A DNA stretch of 64,000 bases from Celeribacter persicus (GTDB lineage: Bacteria > Pseudomonadota > Alphaproteobacteria > Rhodobacterales > Rhodobacteraceae). The stretch covers positions 496,001 to 560,000 of the forward strand of contig NZ_QAOH01000001.1 of assembly GCF_003050785.1 (NCBI RefSeq), given 5' to 3'. Below, in pieces: positions 27,393 through 35,004 of the stretch. The position numbers and the translations under genes were made by a program. A model generated the notes under the pieces. It searched no databases. It was not told where the DNA came from and worked only from the letters and a program-made list of their open reading frames with translations. Numbering within the stretch: the stretch's first letter is position 1; every line of letters starts with the position of its first letter.

Positions 27393-28175
27393 TCAGGCTC
27401 CTTTCGGTGTGTCATGCAGGTCAAGCGCGGCGATGGCTTCGAGGATACCGGCGGCGCCATGTGCAGAGGCATGGTAGACGGCGCCCTGGCCTTCGAGCCG
27501 CGTCTTGAGCGCAGTTTCGGAATTGCCCACTGCGACGGCAGGCAGACCGCTGGCGAGCATGGAAAAGTCATTGAGCGTATCCCCCGCGCAAAGAACCCGT
27601 GCCTCGGGAATGCCCAGATGGGCGATCAGCCGCTTGATCGACGGGCCTTTGGAAACGCCTTTCGGCAACACGTCGAAATAGCGGTTGTCGGAGATCAACC
27701 AGTCGAGCCCCATCTCCTCCACCTGCGCTTCGGCGGTTGTGTCATATGCGGTGGGTGTCAGGTCGTAGCTGACGCGATAGCGAAAGGCGGTCGGCTGAAG
27801 CTCCAGCCCCGGATGACCGTCGAGTGCTTCGCGTACCCGATCGCCGGAGTCGTTCCAGCGCGCGGCGATGTCCTCCTCAAGCAAGGGGATCGGTTCGACA
27901 TGACCATCGTCGCGGACATGGGCAATCGTGGTGCCGACATCGCCGACGACATATTCGGGCCATGGCAGCCCGCGTTCGCGACACATCTCCATGATGAACT
28001 CCGGATCGCGCCCGGTCACAAAGATTAGGCCCACCGTGTCACGGTTCTCCTCGATCCAGTCATAAAGCGTGGCGCGCTCGGCCTCGGCACCACCGAGAAA
28101 GGTGCCGTCGAGATCGGTCGCAAGGGTGAAACGGCGCGCGGCAATCGCCGGGCGCGGGGAAAGATGAACATTCAT
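27393..28175 (-). CDS. HAD-family phosphatase, probable glucosylglycerol-3-phosphate phosphatase
   Basis: 260 residues, HAD superfamily of the sucrose-phosphate/mannosylglycerate-phosphate phosphatase type. Motif I is TLATDLDGTFLGG, motif II IFVTGRDP, motif III lysine in GVSKGPSIKRL, motif IV LCAGDTLNDFSML. Between gpsA and ggpS the expected activity is removal of phosphate from glucosylglycerol-phosphate. The cyanobacterial enzyme for this step (StpA/GgpP) is a different family, so the assignment rests on operon position. Four bases separate it from ggpS. Confidence 0.75.
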   Translation of the reverse strand: MNVHLSPRPAIAARRFTLATDLDGTFLGGAEAERATLYDWIEENRDTVGLIFVTGRDPEFIMEMCRERGLPWPEYVVGDVGTTIAHVRDDGHVEPIPLLEEDIAARWNDSGDRVREALDGHPGLELQPTAFRYRVSYDLTPTAYDTTAEAQVEEMGLDWLISDNRYFDVLPKGVSKGPSIKRLIAHLGIPEARVLCAGDTLNDFSMLASGLPAVAVGNSETALKTRLEGQGAVYHASAHGAAGILEAIAALDLHDTPKGA

Positions 28176-28178
28176 CGG

Positions 28179-29297
28179 TCAACTCACTCCGAATTGCAGC
28201 GGAAGGTCGGGGGCAGGATGGGCAAGCGAGAGATCGAGCGCATAGGGCTCCGCCTCGATCGGGCGTGCCCAAAGCGCGGTGAAGGCTTCTTGCAGATCGG
28301 CGCCCTTGTGCAGCACCGCATTCACCGTTTCGCAAATCGGCATCGGCACCCCGATACGATGCGCCAGATCGGTGACGGACACAGCGTTCACCTCGCCCTC
28401 GACCACCACAGGCCGTCCCTCGAAACAGGAAGGCCGCGAGATGCCTTGACCGAGTTGATAGCCCAGCGACATGTTGCGCGAGGTGGTGGAGCTACAGGTC
28501 AGCGTCAGATCGCCCGCGCCGGAAAGACCTGTGACGGTCTCGCGTTTGCCACCCAGCGCCTGCGCCAGAAGCTTCATCTCGTCGATACCACGGGTAATCA
28601 GAGCCGCGCGGGTGTTTTCGGCAAAGCCCGCACCCGACATCATGCCACAGGCGATGGCGATCACGTTCTTGACCGCGCCACCCACCTCGACTCCGACAAG
28701 ATCGTCGGAAACATAAGGCCGAAAGCCGCCACCCGAAAGCGACAGGGCGAGACGCGCCGCTGGGCTGGCCTCGGGTGTCAGGCGATCTTGATAGGAAAAC
28801 GGGAAGGCCACGGTGGCCGCCGTCGGATGATCCAGCGCGGTTTCGCGGGCGAAGGTTGGTCCCGAAACCGCCCCGACCGGATGGCCCGGCAGTTCCTCGG
28901 ATACGACTTCGGACAAGAGATAACCGCTGCGCCGCTCGACACCCTTGCAGGCGAGCGCAATCGGCACACCTTCGGGCAGATGCGGCTTGATCGCCTGGCA
29001 CATGACGCGCAGTGTCGCCGAAGGAGTGACCATCAGAACGGCTTCGGTCCCAGTCAGCGCCTCGTCAAGGTCAGAGGTCGCCGTCAGGCCGCTCGGAAGG
29101 TCAACACCGGGAAGGTAATCGGCATTCTCGAAAGTTGCATTGATCCGTTCGGCCAGATCGGGACGGCGCGCCCAGAGGCGCACATCGTGACCGTTGCGGG
29201 CCAGAACGGAGGCGAGCGCAGTCCCCCAGCTGCCGGCACCGAGAACGGTGAGGCGGCGCAGGGGCTGCGGCGGGATATGGGGCAGTGAATCCTTGAT
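28179..29297 (-). CDS. gpsA: NAD(P)H-dependent glycerol-3-phosphate dehydrogenase, non-canonical start
   Basis: About 372 residues. GpsA features: LTVLGAGSWGTALASVLARNGHDV (nucleotide-binding), ALACKGVE, AVSGPTFA, and GVEVGGAVKNVIAIACGM with the active-site Lys. It reduces dihydroxyacetone phosphate to sn-glycerol-3-phosphate, the acceptor used by GgpS. The first ATG/GTG/TTG is GTG 29183, which would delete the nucleotide-binding motif. The frame is open back to a stop at about 29335 with only CTG or ATC as starts. I place the start at ATC 29297, six bases after AAAGGAG. CTG codons are alternatives. Confidence 0.75.
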   Translation of the reverse strand: MKDSLPHIPPQPLRRLTVLGAGSWGTALASVLARNGHDVRLWARRPDLAERINATFENADYLPGVDLPSGLTATSDLDEALTGTEAVLMVTPSATLRVMCQAIKPHLPEGVPIALACKGVERRSGYLLSEVVSEELPGHPVGAVSGPTFARETALDHPTAATVAFPFSYQDRLTPEASPAARLALSLSGGGFRPYVSDDLVGVEVGGAVKNVIAIACGMMSGAGFAENTRAALITRGIDEMKLLAQALGGKRETVTGLSGAGDLTLTCSSTTSRNMSLGYQLGQGISRPSCFEGRPVVVEGEVNAVSVTDLAHRIGVPMPICETVNAVLHKGADLQEAFTALWARPIEAEPYALDLSLAHPAPDLPLQFGVS

Positions 29298-29669
29298 GGG
29301 GAGCTCCTTTTGGGTGCTCTTGCTCAGGTCGTCTCTTCAGATGTATGCGCGCCCCACCTGCCCGTCACGGGCTGCGCGGCAAGGAGCAAAGACAAGCCGG
29401 AGACAGGCATAAACCCGAAATCAAATCCGGCGTCGCGCGGTGCGGGTCGGCCTCAGCCATCCTTCTAGAGATCACCAAAACCGAACAGGTCCGCCGCGTG
29501 GACCCTGACACATCATTTACACGGAAGCGTGAAAATTTCAACCGGGAGAAAGCTGCATTGCAGCAAATTACTGTTTTTAATTGAAAATTTTTCAATAAAA
29601 ATCGACACGGTGCAGAAAAGGCGGCAGAGATGCACCCTGCCGTCTCATCTGCTACACCAGCCCTTCCTC

Positions 29670-29813
29670 CTTTTCACCACCGGTTCGCCGGTGAACCGGA
29701 ACTGCCCCCGCAACTGTAGACGGCGAGCGCTGATCTGAAAATGCCACTGTGGCTCAAGTGCCATGGGAAGGCGGTCAGGCGCCATGACCCGTCAGTCAGG
29801 AGACCTGCCGACA
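29670..29813 (+). ncRNA. Cobalamin riboswitch
   Basis: The conserved cobalamin-riboswitch blocks appear in order: ACCGG...CCGGTGAACCGGAACTGC, GCCCCCGCAACTGTAGACGG, ATGCCACTG, ATGGGAAGGCGG, CATGACCC, and the 3' block AGTCAGGAGACCTGCCG. Such RNAs bind adenosyl- or methylcobalamin and repress downstream genes. Here it leads a BtuFCD-like transporter operon. Exact helix P1 was not resolved by eye, so the ends are approximate. Confidence 0.9.
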
Positions 29814-29969
29814 CGCAACAGCAACGCGGCCCGGGCGGGGTGTCCGGGGAGGTGTCGAATGATGATTTCCCAAGAGTGGCCGCATGCGGTCACGACAGCG
29901 AGAATGGTTGTATCCGCCGTTTCGGCCGATGCTCCGGTCAGCGATTGGGTCGGCAAATCCCCCTTGTCC

Positions 29970-29991
29970 CCGGTCGCATTACACACCGGAG
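29970..29991 (+). promoter_or_regulatory. Ribosome-binding-site sequestering hairpin of the riboswitch operon
   Basis: CCGGT (29970-29974) pairs with ACCGG (29985-29989); the latter overlaps the GGAG ribosome binding site (29988-29991) of the ATG at 29999. No terminator with a T-run is seen between riboswitch and gene, so control at translation initiation is the better guess. Confidence 0.45.
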
Positions 29992-29998
29992 ACTTCCC

Positions 29999-31012
29999 AT
30001 GTTCCTCAAATTGTTGACCACCGCCGCCGTTGGCGCGGCATCGCTTGCCCTGCCTGCGCTGGCCGAAACATCCTACCCGCTGACGTTGACCAACTGCGGC
30101 GCGGAAACCACCATCGCGGCACAGCCCGAAGGCACCGTGTCTATTGGTCAGGCCGCGACCGAGATCCTCTATTCGCTGGGCTTGGGCGACAAGGTGTTAG
30201 GCACCTCCGTGTGGTTCACCGACGTCCTGCCCGAATATGCCGAGCTCAACGCCGGTATCGAGCGGCTGGCAGACAACGACCCGAGCTTTGAAAGCGTTGT
30301 AGCCAAGCGCCCCGATCTCGTGACCGTTCAGTACGAATGGCATGTCGGCCCGCAGGGCATCGTGGCCACGCGCGAGCAGTTCGGTGACGTGGGCATTCCG
30401 GTCTACACCCTGCCTGCCGATTGCGTTGGCAAAGACAACTCCACTGGCATGGATGGCACTCGTCTTGAGCTTTACAAGATGGACAGCGTCTACAAGGGGA
30501 TCTCCGAACTGGCGCAGATTTTCAATGTCGCTGAACGTGGAGAAACTCTGGTCGCAGATCTGAAAGCCCGTGAAGCGGCGGCCATTGAGCTGGCTGCGGG
30601 TCTTGATCTTCCCGAGGGCACTTCGGCGGTCTTCTGGTTCTCCTCCGCAGAGATGGACATGGACCCCTATGTCGCCGGTCAGGGCGGCGCACCCGCCTAC
30701 ATGATGAACGTGTTAGGTCTTGAGAACGTGGTCCAAAGCAACGAGGAATGGCCCACTGTCAGTTGGGAAACAATCGCCCGCGCCAACCCGACCGTGATCG
30801 TTGCCGCGCGCATGGAGCGCCGCCGCTTCCCCGCCGATGATATCGAGAAAAAGCTGGAGTTCCTGCGGACCGACCCGGTCGCCAGCCAGATGGACGCGGT
30901 CAGGAACAACCGTATCGTTATCCTCGACGCGCACGGAATGGACCCATCCATTCGCAACATCGGCTCCCTTGAAACGCTGGCCGAAGCGTTGACCGGGTTC
31001 GACCTGAAGTGA
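29999..31012 (+). CDS. BtuF-like ABC transporter substrate-binding protein
   Basis: 337 residues, type III periplasmic binding protein of the cobalamin/siderophore/heme group. Signal peptide MFLKLLTTAAVGAASLALPALA, then PLTLTNCGAETTIAAQP and IGQAATEILYSLGLGDKVLG, which is the usual opening of FepB/BtuF-like domains. The ligand is not readable from sequence; the upstream cobalamin riboswitch points to a corrinoid or cobalt chelate. Its stop overlaps the permease start. Confidence 0.82.
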   Translation: MFLKLLTTAAVGAASLALPALAETSYPLTLTNCGAETTIAAQPEGTVSIGQAATEILYSLGLGDKVLGTSVWFTDVLPEYAELNAGIERLADNDPSFESVVAKRPDLVTVQYEWHVGPQGIVATREQFGDVGIPVYTLPADCVGKDNSTGMDGTRLELYKMDSVYKGISELAQIFNVAERGETLVADLKAREAAAIELAAGLDLPEGTSAVFWFSSAEMDMDPYVAGQGGAPAYMMNVLGLENVVQSNEEWPTVSWETIARANPTVIVAARMERRRFPADDIEKKLEFLRTDPVASQMDAVRNNRIVILDAHGMDPSIRNIGSLETLAEALTGFDLK

Positions 31013-32052
31013 GTGACATGACCGCTCTCGCCGCCTCATACCTGCGGCCTGTCACGCTCTGGGGCGTGGCGGGGGCGGTCACCCTGACGCTGGCGATCCT
31101 TGGCGGTGTCGCTATTGGCGAGACACCTTTGCCCTTCGACACCGTGCTGAAAGTGCTTGCCAATCATCTATGGGGCGCGGGCCACGATGTGGATGCCATC
31201 GACGCAGGCATTCTCTGGAGCTACCGCCTGCCGCGGACCCTTGTCGCTGCGGCTTGTGGCGCGGGACTGGCACTTTCCGGCGTCGTCCTGCAATCTCTGG
31301 TACGTAATGCACTTGCCGATCCCTACCTGTTAGGTGTTTCCGCCGGGGCGGGCACCGGAGCCGTCGCCGTCACCGTTCTGGGGCTCGGCGGGGGCATGAT
31401 CGGCATGTCAGCCGGAGCCTTTGCGGGCGCATCGCTGTCCTTTGCCATCGTGGTGCTGCTGGCGCGCGCGGCAGGTGGCGGCTCGGCACAGTTGGTGCTG
31501 GCGGGCATAGCCGGATCTCAGCTCTTCAACGCACTGACCTCCTTCCTGATCACCAAGTCGGCGAATGCCGAGCAGGCGCGTGGCATCATGTATTGGCTGC
31601 TGGGCAATCTGTCCGGCGTGCGCTGGCCGGATGTAACCCTGGCAATCCCAGTCACGTTGAGCGGGCTGGTCGTCTGCGTCTGGTTGGCCCGCGCCATGGA
31701 TGCTTTCGCCTTCGGAGCGGCATCGGCGGCATCGCTTGGCATCGCAGTACGCCGGGTGCAGATTGCGCTGATCGGAGCGACAACGGTGATGACGGCAACG
31801 ATGGTGAGCCTCGTCGGGTCCATCGGCTTTGTCGGGCTGGTGATCCCTCATGCGATGCGCTTTGTCGTCGGAGCGCGCCACGGGCGGTTGGTGCCCGCCT
31901 CGGCGCTGGCGGGAGCCGTATTCCTGATTGTCGCCGATGTGACCTCGCGCATCCTGATCCCCGGTCAGGTCGTACCTATCGGCGTCGTCACCGCTCTCGT
32001 GGGCGCACCGGGATTTGCCGCGATCCTCATCCGCAACCGGAGGCGGGCATGA
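31009..32052 (+). CDS. FecCD/BtuC-type ABC transporter permease
   Basis: 347 residues with about nine to ten membrane segments. FecCD features: WSYRLPRTLVAAACGAGLALSGVVLQSLVRNALADPYLLGVSAGAG and GSIGFVGLVIPHAMRFVVGARHG. GTG at 31009 overlaps the binding-protein stop by 4 bases; ATG at 31018 is possible. Overlaps the ATPase gene by 4 bases. Confidence 0.88.
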   Translation: MSDMTALAASYLRPVTLWGVAGAVTLTLAILGGVAIGETPLPFDTVLKVLANHLWGAGHDVDAIDAGILWSYRLPRTLVAAACGAGLALSGVVLQSLVRNALADPYLLGVSAGAGTGAVAVTVLGLGGGMIGMSAGAFAGASLSFAIVVLLARAAGGGSAQLVLAGIAGSQLFNALTSFLITKSANAEQARGIMYWLLGNLSGVRWPDVTLAIPVTLSGLVVCVWLARAMDAFAFGAASAASLGIAVRRVQIALIGATTVMTATMVSLVGSIGFVGLVIPHAMRFVVGARHGRLVPASALAGAVFLIVADVTSRILIPGQVVPIGVVTALVGAPGFAAILIRNRRRA

Positions 32053-32822
32053 AACTGCATGCACACAATCTCGGCTGGACAACACGCGGGAAAACAATCG
32101 TCGACGACGTCACGCTGGACATCCTGCCGGGCGAGACCTTTGGCCTCGTGGGACCGAACGGCTCCGGAAAATCCACATTGCTGCGCCTTCTGACAGGCCT
32201 CCTCCCGCGTCCCGCAGGCCGGGTTCATCTGGAGGGCGTACCGCTTGAGAGCATGTCTCGTCGCGACATCGCTCAACGCATCGCCTTCGTTGAACAAATG
32301 GCCGATACATCCGAGGCTTTGCGTGTCCGGGATGCCGTAGAGCTGGGCCGAACGCCCTGGCTTTCGGCACTGACGCCGCTCGGCCCCGAGGACAGGCGGA
32401 TCGTGACCGAAGCGCTTGAAGCCACAGGCCTTGCGCATATGGCCGGACACAGTTGGTCCACCCTGTCAGGCGGCGAGCGTCAGCGGGTCCACATCGCCCG
32501 CGCTCTTGCGCAACGGCCTCGCCTGTTGGTACTGGACGAGCCGACCAACCACCTGGACATCCATCACCAGCTTTCTCTGCTGCGCCTCGTCAGCATGCTG
32601 TCCGTCACCGTGGTGATGGCCTTGCACGATCTCAATCAGGCCATGGGCTGCGACCGCGTCGGCGTGATGGAGAACGGTCGCCTTATTGCCTGTGGCCCAC
32701 CCGCAGAAGTGCTGACCCCCGCTCGCATCGCCGCGATCTTCCGCGTGCATGTCACGCCGCTGCGCGACCCCGACGACAACGCCACCCTGTTTCGTTTTCA
32801 TTGCCTGGAGGACCATTCATGA
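32049..32822 (+). CDS. BtuD/FecE-type ABC transporter ATPase
   Basis: 257 residues. Walker A GPNGSGKST, signature LSGGERQRVHIARAL, Walker B LLVLDEPTNHLDI, switch His in ALHDLNQAM: the pattern of FecE/BtuD ATPases. Overlaps the permease at its start and the pseudoazurin gene at its end, 4 bases each. Confidence 0.9.
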   Translation: MKLHAHNLGWTTRGKTIVDDVTLDILPGETFGLVGPNGSGKSTLLRLLTGLLPRPAGRVHLEGVPLESMSRRDIAQRIAFVEQMADTSEALRVRDAVELGRTPWLSALTPLGPEDRRIVTEALEATGLAHMAGHSWSTLSGGERQRVHIARALAQRPRLLVLDEPTNHLDIHHQLSLLRLVSMLSVTVVMALHDLNQAMGCDRVGVMENGRLIACGPPAEVLTPARIAAIFRVHVTPLRDPDDNATLFRFHCLEDHS

Positions 32823-33241
32823 AATCCCTCGCGTCATCTTTGATCGTCGGCCTGCTTGCCACACCGCTGTTTGCCGAAACCTACGAGATCGGCATGTACA
32901 CCCGAAACGACAACGGACCGATGATCTACGAGCCGCAGTTCCTCAGCATCGCGCCGGGCGATACGGTGGTCTTTGTCTCCAAACAGCCGGGTCACAACGC
33001 CGCGACCATTGACGGGATGATCCCTGAGGGCGCCCAGCCGTTCAAAAGCAGGTTGGGAGAGGACTTCACAGTCACCCTGACCGAGCCCGGTCTATACGGC
33101 ATCAAGTGCAGCCCGCATTATGCCATGGGCATGGTCATGCTGATCGAGGTGGGCGAACAGACGGATCGCAGCCTGCCAGAAGGCCTGCCGAACCGCGCGC
33201 GTCAGCGCTTCGAATCCATTCTTGAGGCTGCCGCAAAGTGA
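32819..33241 (+). CDS. Pseudoazurin (type I copper protein)
   Basis: 140 residues. Signal peptide MKSLASSLIVGLLATPLFA; cupredoxin domain with copper ligands His (SKQPGHNAAT), Cys and His (GIKCSPHYAMGM) and Met of the same motif. Pseudoazurins carry single electrons in the periplasm, classically to nitrite or nitrous oxide reductase; neither is in this window. The gene is locked into a transporter operon by 4-base overlaps on both sides, which suggests a task connected with the imported compound. Confidence 0.88.
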   Translation: MKSLASSLIVGLLATPLFAETYEIGMYTRNDNGPMIYEPQFLSIAPGDTVVFVSKQPGHNAATIDGMIPEGAQPFKSRLGEDFTVTLTEPGLYGIKCSPHYAMGMVMLIEVGEQTDRSLPEGLPNRARQRFESILEAAAK

Positions 33242-34008
33242 ATACCAACTACGATCTGACTGAGGACATCCGGAACTACTGGTCGCGCAGGTCCAAGACC
33301 TTTGACTTTGCTTTCGGCCATCGCATTGCCGCAGGCCGGGAGGCCGAGGCCTGGGCGCAGCCGATGCGCGATCATCTGGGCGAACCGCCATGCCGGGTTC
33401 TAGAACTGGCCTGCGGCACAGGCGAGGTGACGCGGCTCGTTCACGATCTCGGCCACGACGTTACAGCCCTCGATTTTTCGGAAGACATGCTGGCGATCGC
33501 GCGAGCCAAACACGCAGGCAAACCACGCCTGCGCTTTCTGATGGCGGATGCCGGGCGGACGATGGAACCGGATGAAAGCTACGACGCCATTCTGTGCCGC
33601 CACCTTGTCTGGACGCTGGTCGAGCCAGAAGCCGCATTCGCCGACTGGTTCCGCATCATGCGTCCGGGTGGGCGATTGCTGATCTTTGACGGCAACTGGG
33701 CAAAGCCATCCCCCTCGGGTCGCTGGGCAGCTCATCTTCTGGCTCTCTGGGACCGGTTATCACCCGATCCCCATTACGACGGCGCAATGAGCGATGCCCA
33801 TGGTACGATCATGGAGCGCCTGCCCTTCGGCAAAGGTCTGACGTTCGATATGCTTGCCCCGATGCTCGCGGATGCCGGTTTCAACATGATCGAACGGCTG
33901 TCACACGACCCTATCGCCAAGGCCCAGCGCCGAACCAACGGGTTGCGCAACGGCTTGCGTACCCGTGTTTATGATCGGTTCATTCTCACGGCACGGAAAC
34001 CCGGGTGA
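33238..34008 (+). CDS. Class I SAM-dependent methyltransferase
   Basis: 256 residues. SAM motif I VLELACGTGEVTRLVHDLG, acidic post-I residue in VTALDFSEDML, motif II-like YDAILCRHLVWTL and the post-motif LRPGG-like region MRPGGRLLIFDGN. Cytoplasmic (no signal). GTG start overlaps the pseudoazurin stop by 4 bases. The substrate is unknown; as last gene of the riboswitch operon it may act on the imported ligand or a related tetrapyrrole, which is only inference. Confidence 0.85.
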   Translation: MNTNYDLTEDIRNYWSRRSKTFDFAFGHRIAAGREAEAWAQPMRDHLGEPPCRVLELACGTGEVTRLVHDLGHDVTALDFSEDMLAIARAKHAGKPRLRFLMADAGRTMEPDESYDAILCRHLVWTLVEPEAAFADWFRIMRPGGRLLIFDGNWAKPSPSGRWAAHLLALWDRLSPDPHYDGAMSDAHGTIMERLPFGKGLTFDMLAPMLADAGFNMIERLSHDPIAKAQRRTNGLRNGLRTRVYDRFILTARKPG

Positions 34009-34358
34009 GCTGTTTTATGGAGTGCAAGCCATAAGGCTGTTACGCACAGACACATGGGCTTCGAAACCTGAAAACGCACGACACCGCAAGCTTTTCTCGA
34101 TTACCTGTGCAGCCCAAAACATGCCCAACCGAAATGCCCATGACGCCCCGTATCGTTCACCAAGAAAAGCAATTGAGGCATGAACACGACGCAACGTGAG
34201 GCTCGATTGCCCCATTCGATGTTGGTTCGCATTATCCTGTAGTCGTTAAGCCTTTGAATTCCATAAGAACAGGATAGAAATACGCGTATCTCTCGCAATT
34301 TTACTGAAGCCTGATAAAATCGACCATCTTGATCGAGCTTTAGCCCTGTCGGACCCAA
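34009..34358. other. 350-base intergenic region before the Rrf2 gene
   Basis: Lower GC than its surroundings and without a credible gene. The near-palindrome AGAAATACGCGTATCTCT stands at 34276-34293 with core ATACGCGTAT, about 65 bases before the Rrf2 gene. No terminator with a clear T-run was seen after the methyltransferase gene. Confidence 0.45.
34276..34293. promoter_or_regulatory. Candidate operator upstream of the Rrf2 gene
   Basis: AGAAATACGCGTATCTCT is an almost perfect 18-base palindrome (one mismatched pair). Its place before an Rrf2-family gene suggests autoregulation. No second copy is seen before the sulfate transporter, where a different inverted repeat stands. Confidence 0.35.
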
Positions 34359-34826
34359 ATGATCACCCAGAAGACCAAATACGCCCTTAAATCCCTCATG
34401 GTGCTGGCCGACGAAAAGGCCGGTGACGGCTCATCTCTGCGCATCGAGGAGATCGCAGAGCGCTCCGGGGCCCCCAAGCGGTTTCTGGAGCACATCCTGC
34501 TCGATCTCAAACGCGCCGGTTTGATTGGCAGTCGACGTGGCCGGAACGGCGGGTACGAACTGATCAAGGATCCGGCACGTGTGTCACTGGCCGAAATCCT
34601 GCGCCTGATCGACGGTCCCATGGCACCTTTGCCCTGCCTGTCCCGCAATGCCTATCAACCCTGCGACGACTGCAAGGATGAAGTGAGCTGCCGGGTGCGT
34701 GCTGTCTTCGGCGGTTTCTACTCCGCCTATATTCTGATGATCGAATCTCTCACGCTCGCCGATCTGATGGAGGATGCGCGTCCGTTGGAGCGATTTGCGC
34801 TGCCCGAAAGTGCCGCCGGAGAATAA
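34359..34826 (+). CDS. Rrf2 family regulator with cysteine cluster
   Basis: 155 residues. N-terminal winged helix (KYALKSLMVLADEK; IEEIAERSGAPKRFLEHILLDLKRAGLIGSRRGRNGGYEL is the family core). Four cysteines at about 93, 102, 105 and 111 (CLSRNAYQPCDDCKDEVSC) are in the place where IscR, NsrR and RirA hold an Fe-S cluster. As the gene lies just upstream of a sulfate importer, a sulfur or Fe-S sensing role is likely. Confidence 0.85.
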   Translation: MITQKTKYALKSLMVLADEKAGDGSSLRIEEIAERSGAPKRFLEHILLDLKRAGLIGSRRGRNGGYELIKDPARVSLAEILRLIDGPMAPLPCLSRNAYQPCDDCKDEVSCRVRAVFGGFYSAYILMIESLTLADLMEDARPLERFALPESAAGE

Positions 34827-34834
34827 TCTTCTAT

Positions 34835-34859
34835 AATCACGATTAAAATAGACGTGATT
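34835..34859 (+). terminator. Inverted repeat after the Rrf2 gene
   Basis: AATCACG and CGTGATT (7 bp) with an 11-base loop, followed by TTTCC. It fits a weak terminator of the Rrf2 gene, or an operator ahead of the sulfate operon. A second repeat ACGAC/GTCGT lies at 34875-34891. Confidence 0.4.
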
Positions 34860-35004
34860 TTTCCTTTGCTAAATACGACTAACTCTGTCGTCATTATCGT
34901 GTCAGGAGGTGCGATGGTCGCACCCGCTTTCGGTTCATTGCCCGGGGCCGCGCCGACCTGCCGCCTGACACAAGGTTCGCCTTGTCCAGCAGAGGAGATT
35001 AAGA

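Larger units (their letters stand above)
29298..29998. other. 701-base intergenic region between the glucosylglycerol and cobalamin-regulated operons
   Basis: Divergent promoters. It is AT-rich around 29560-29610, where a 17-base perfect palindrome (ATTGAAAA-T-TTTTCAAT, 29580-29596) stands, possibly an operator or terminator. Then a hairpin CGGCAG/CTGCCG near 29622-29642, the cobalamin riboswitch (29670-29813) and a 185-base stretch ending in a hairpin that covers the ribosome binding site of the first transporter gene. No plausible gene. Confidence 0.6.

Noticed and set aside
29183-29185. GTG as the start of gpsA
   Set aside because: It would remove the nucleotide-binding GAGSWG motif that is encoded in frame directly upstream.
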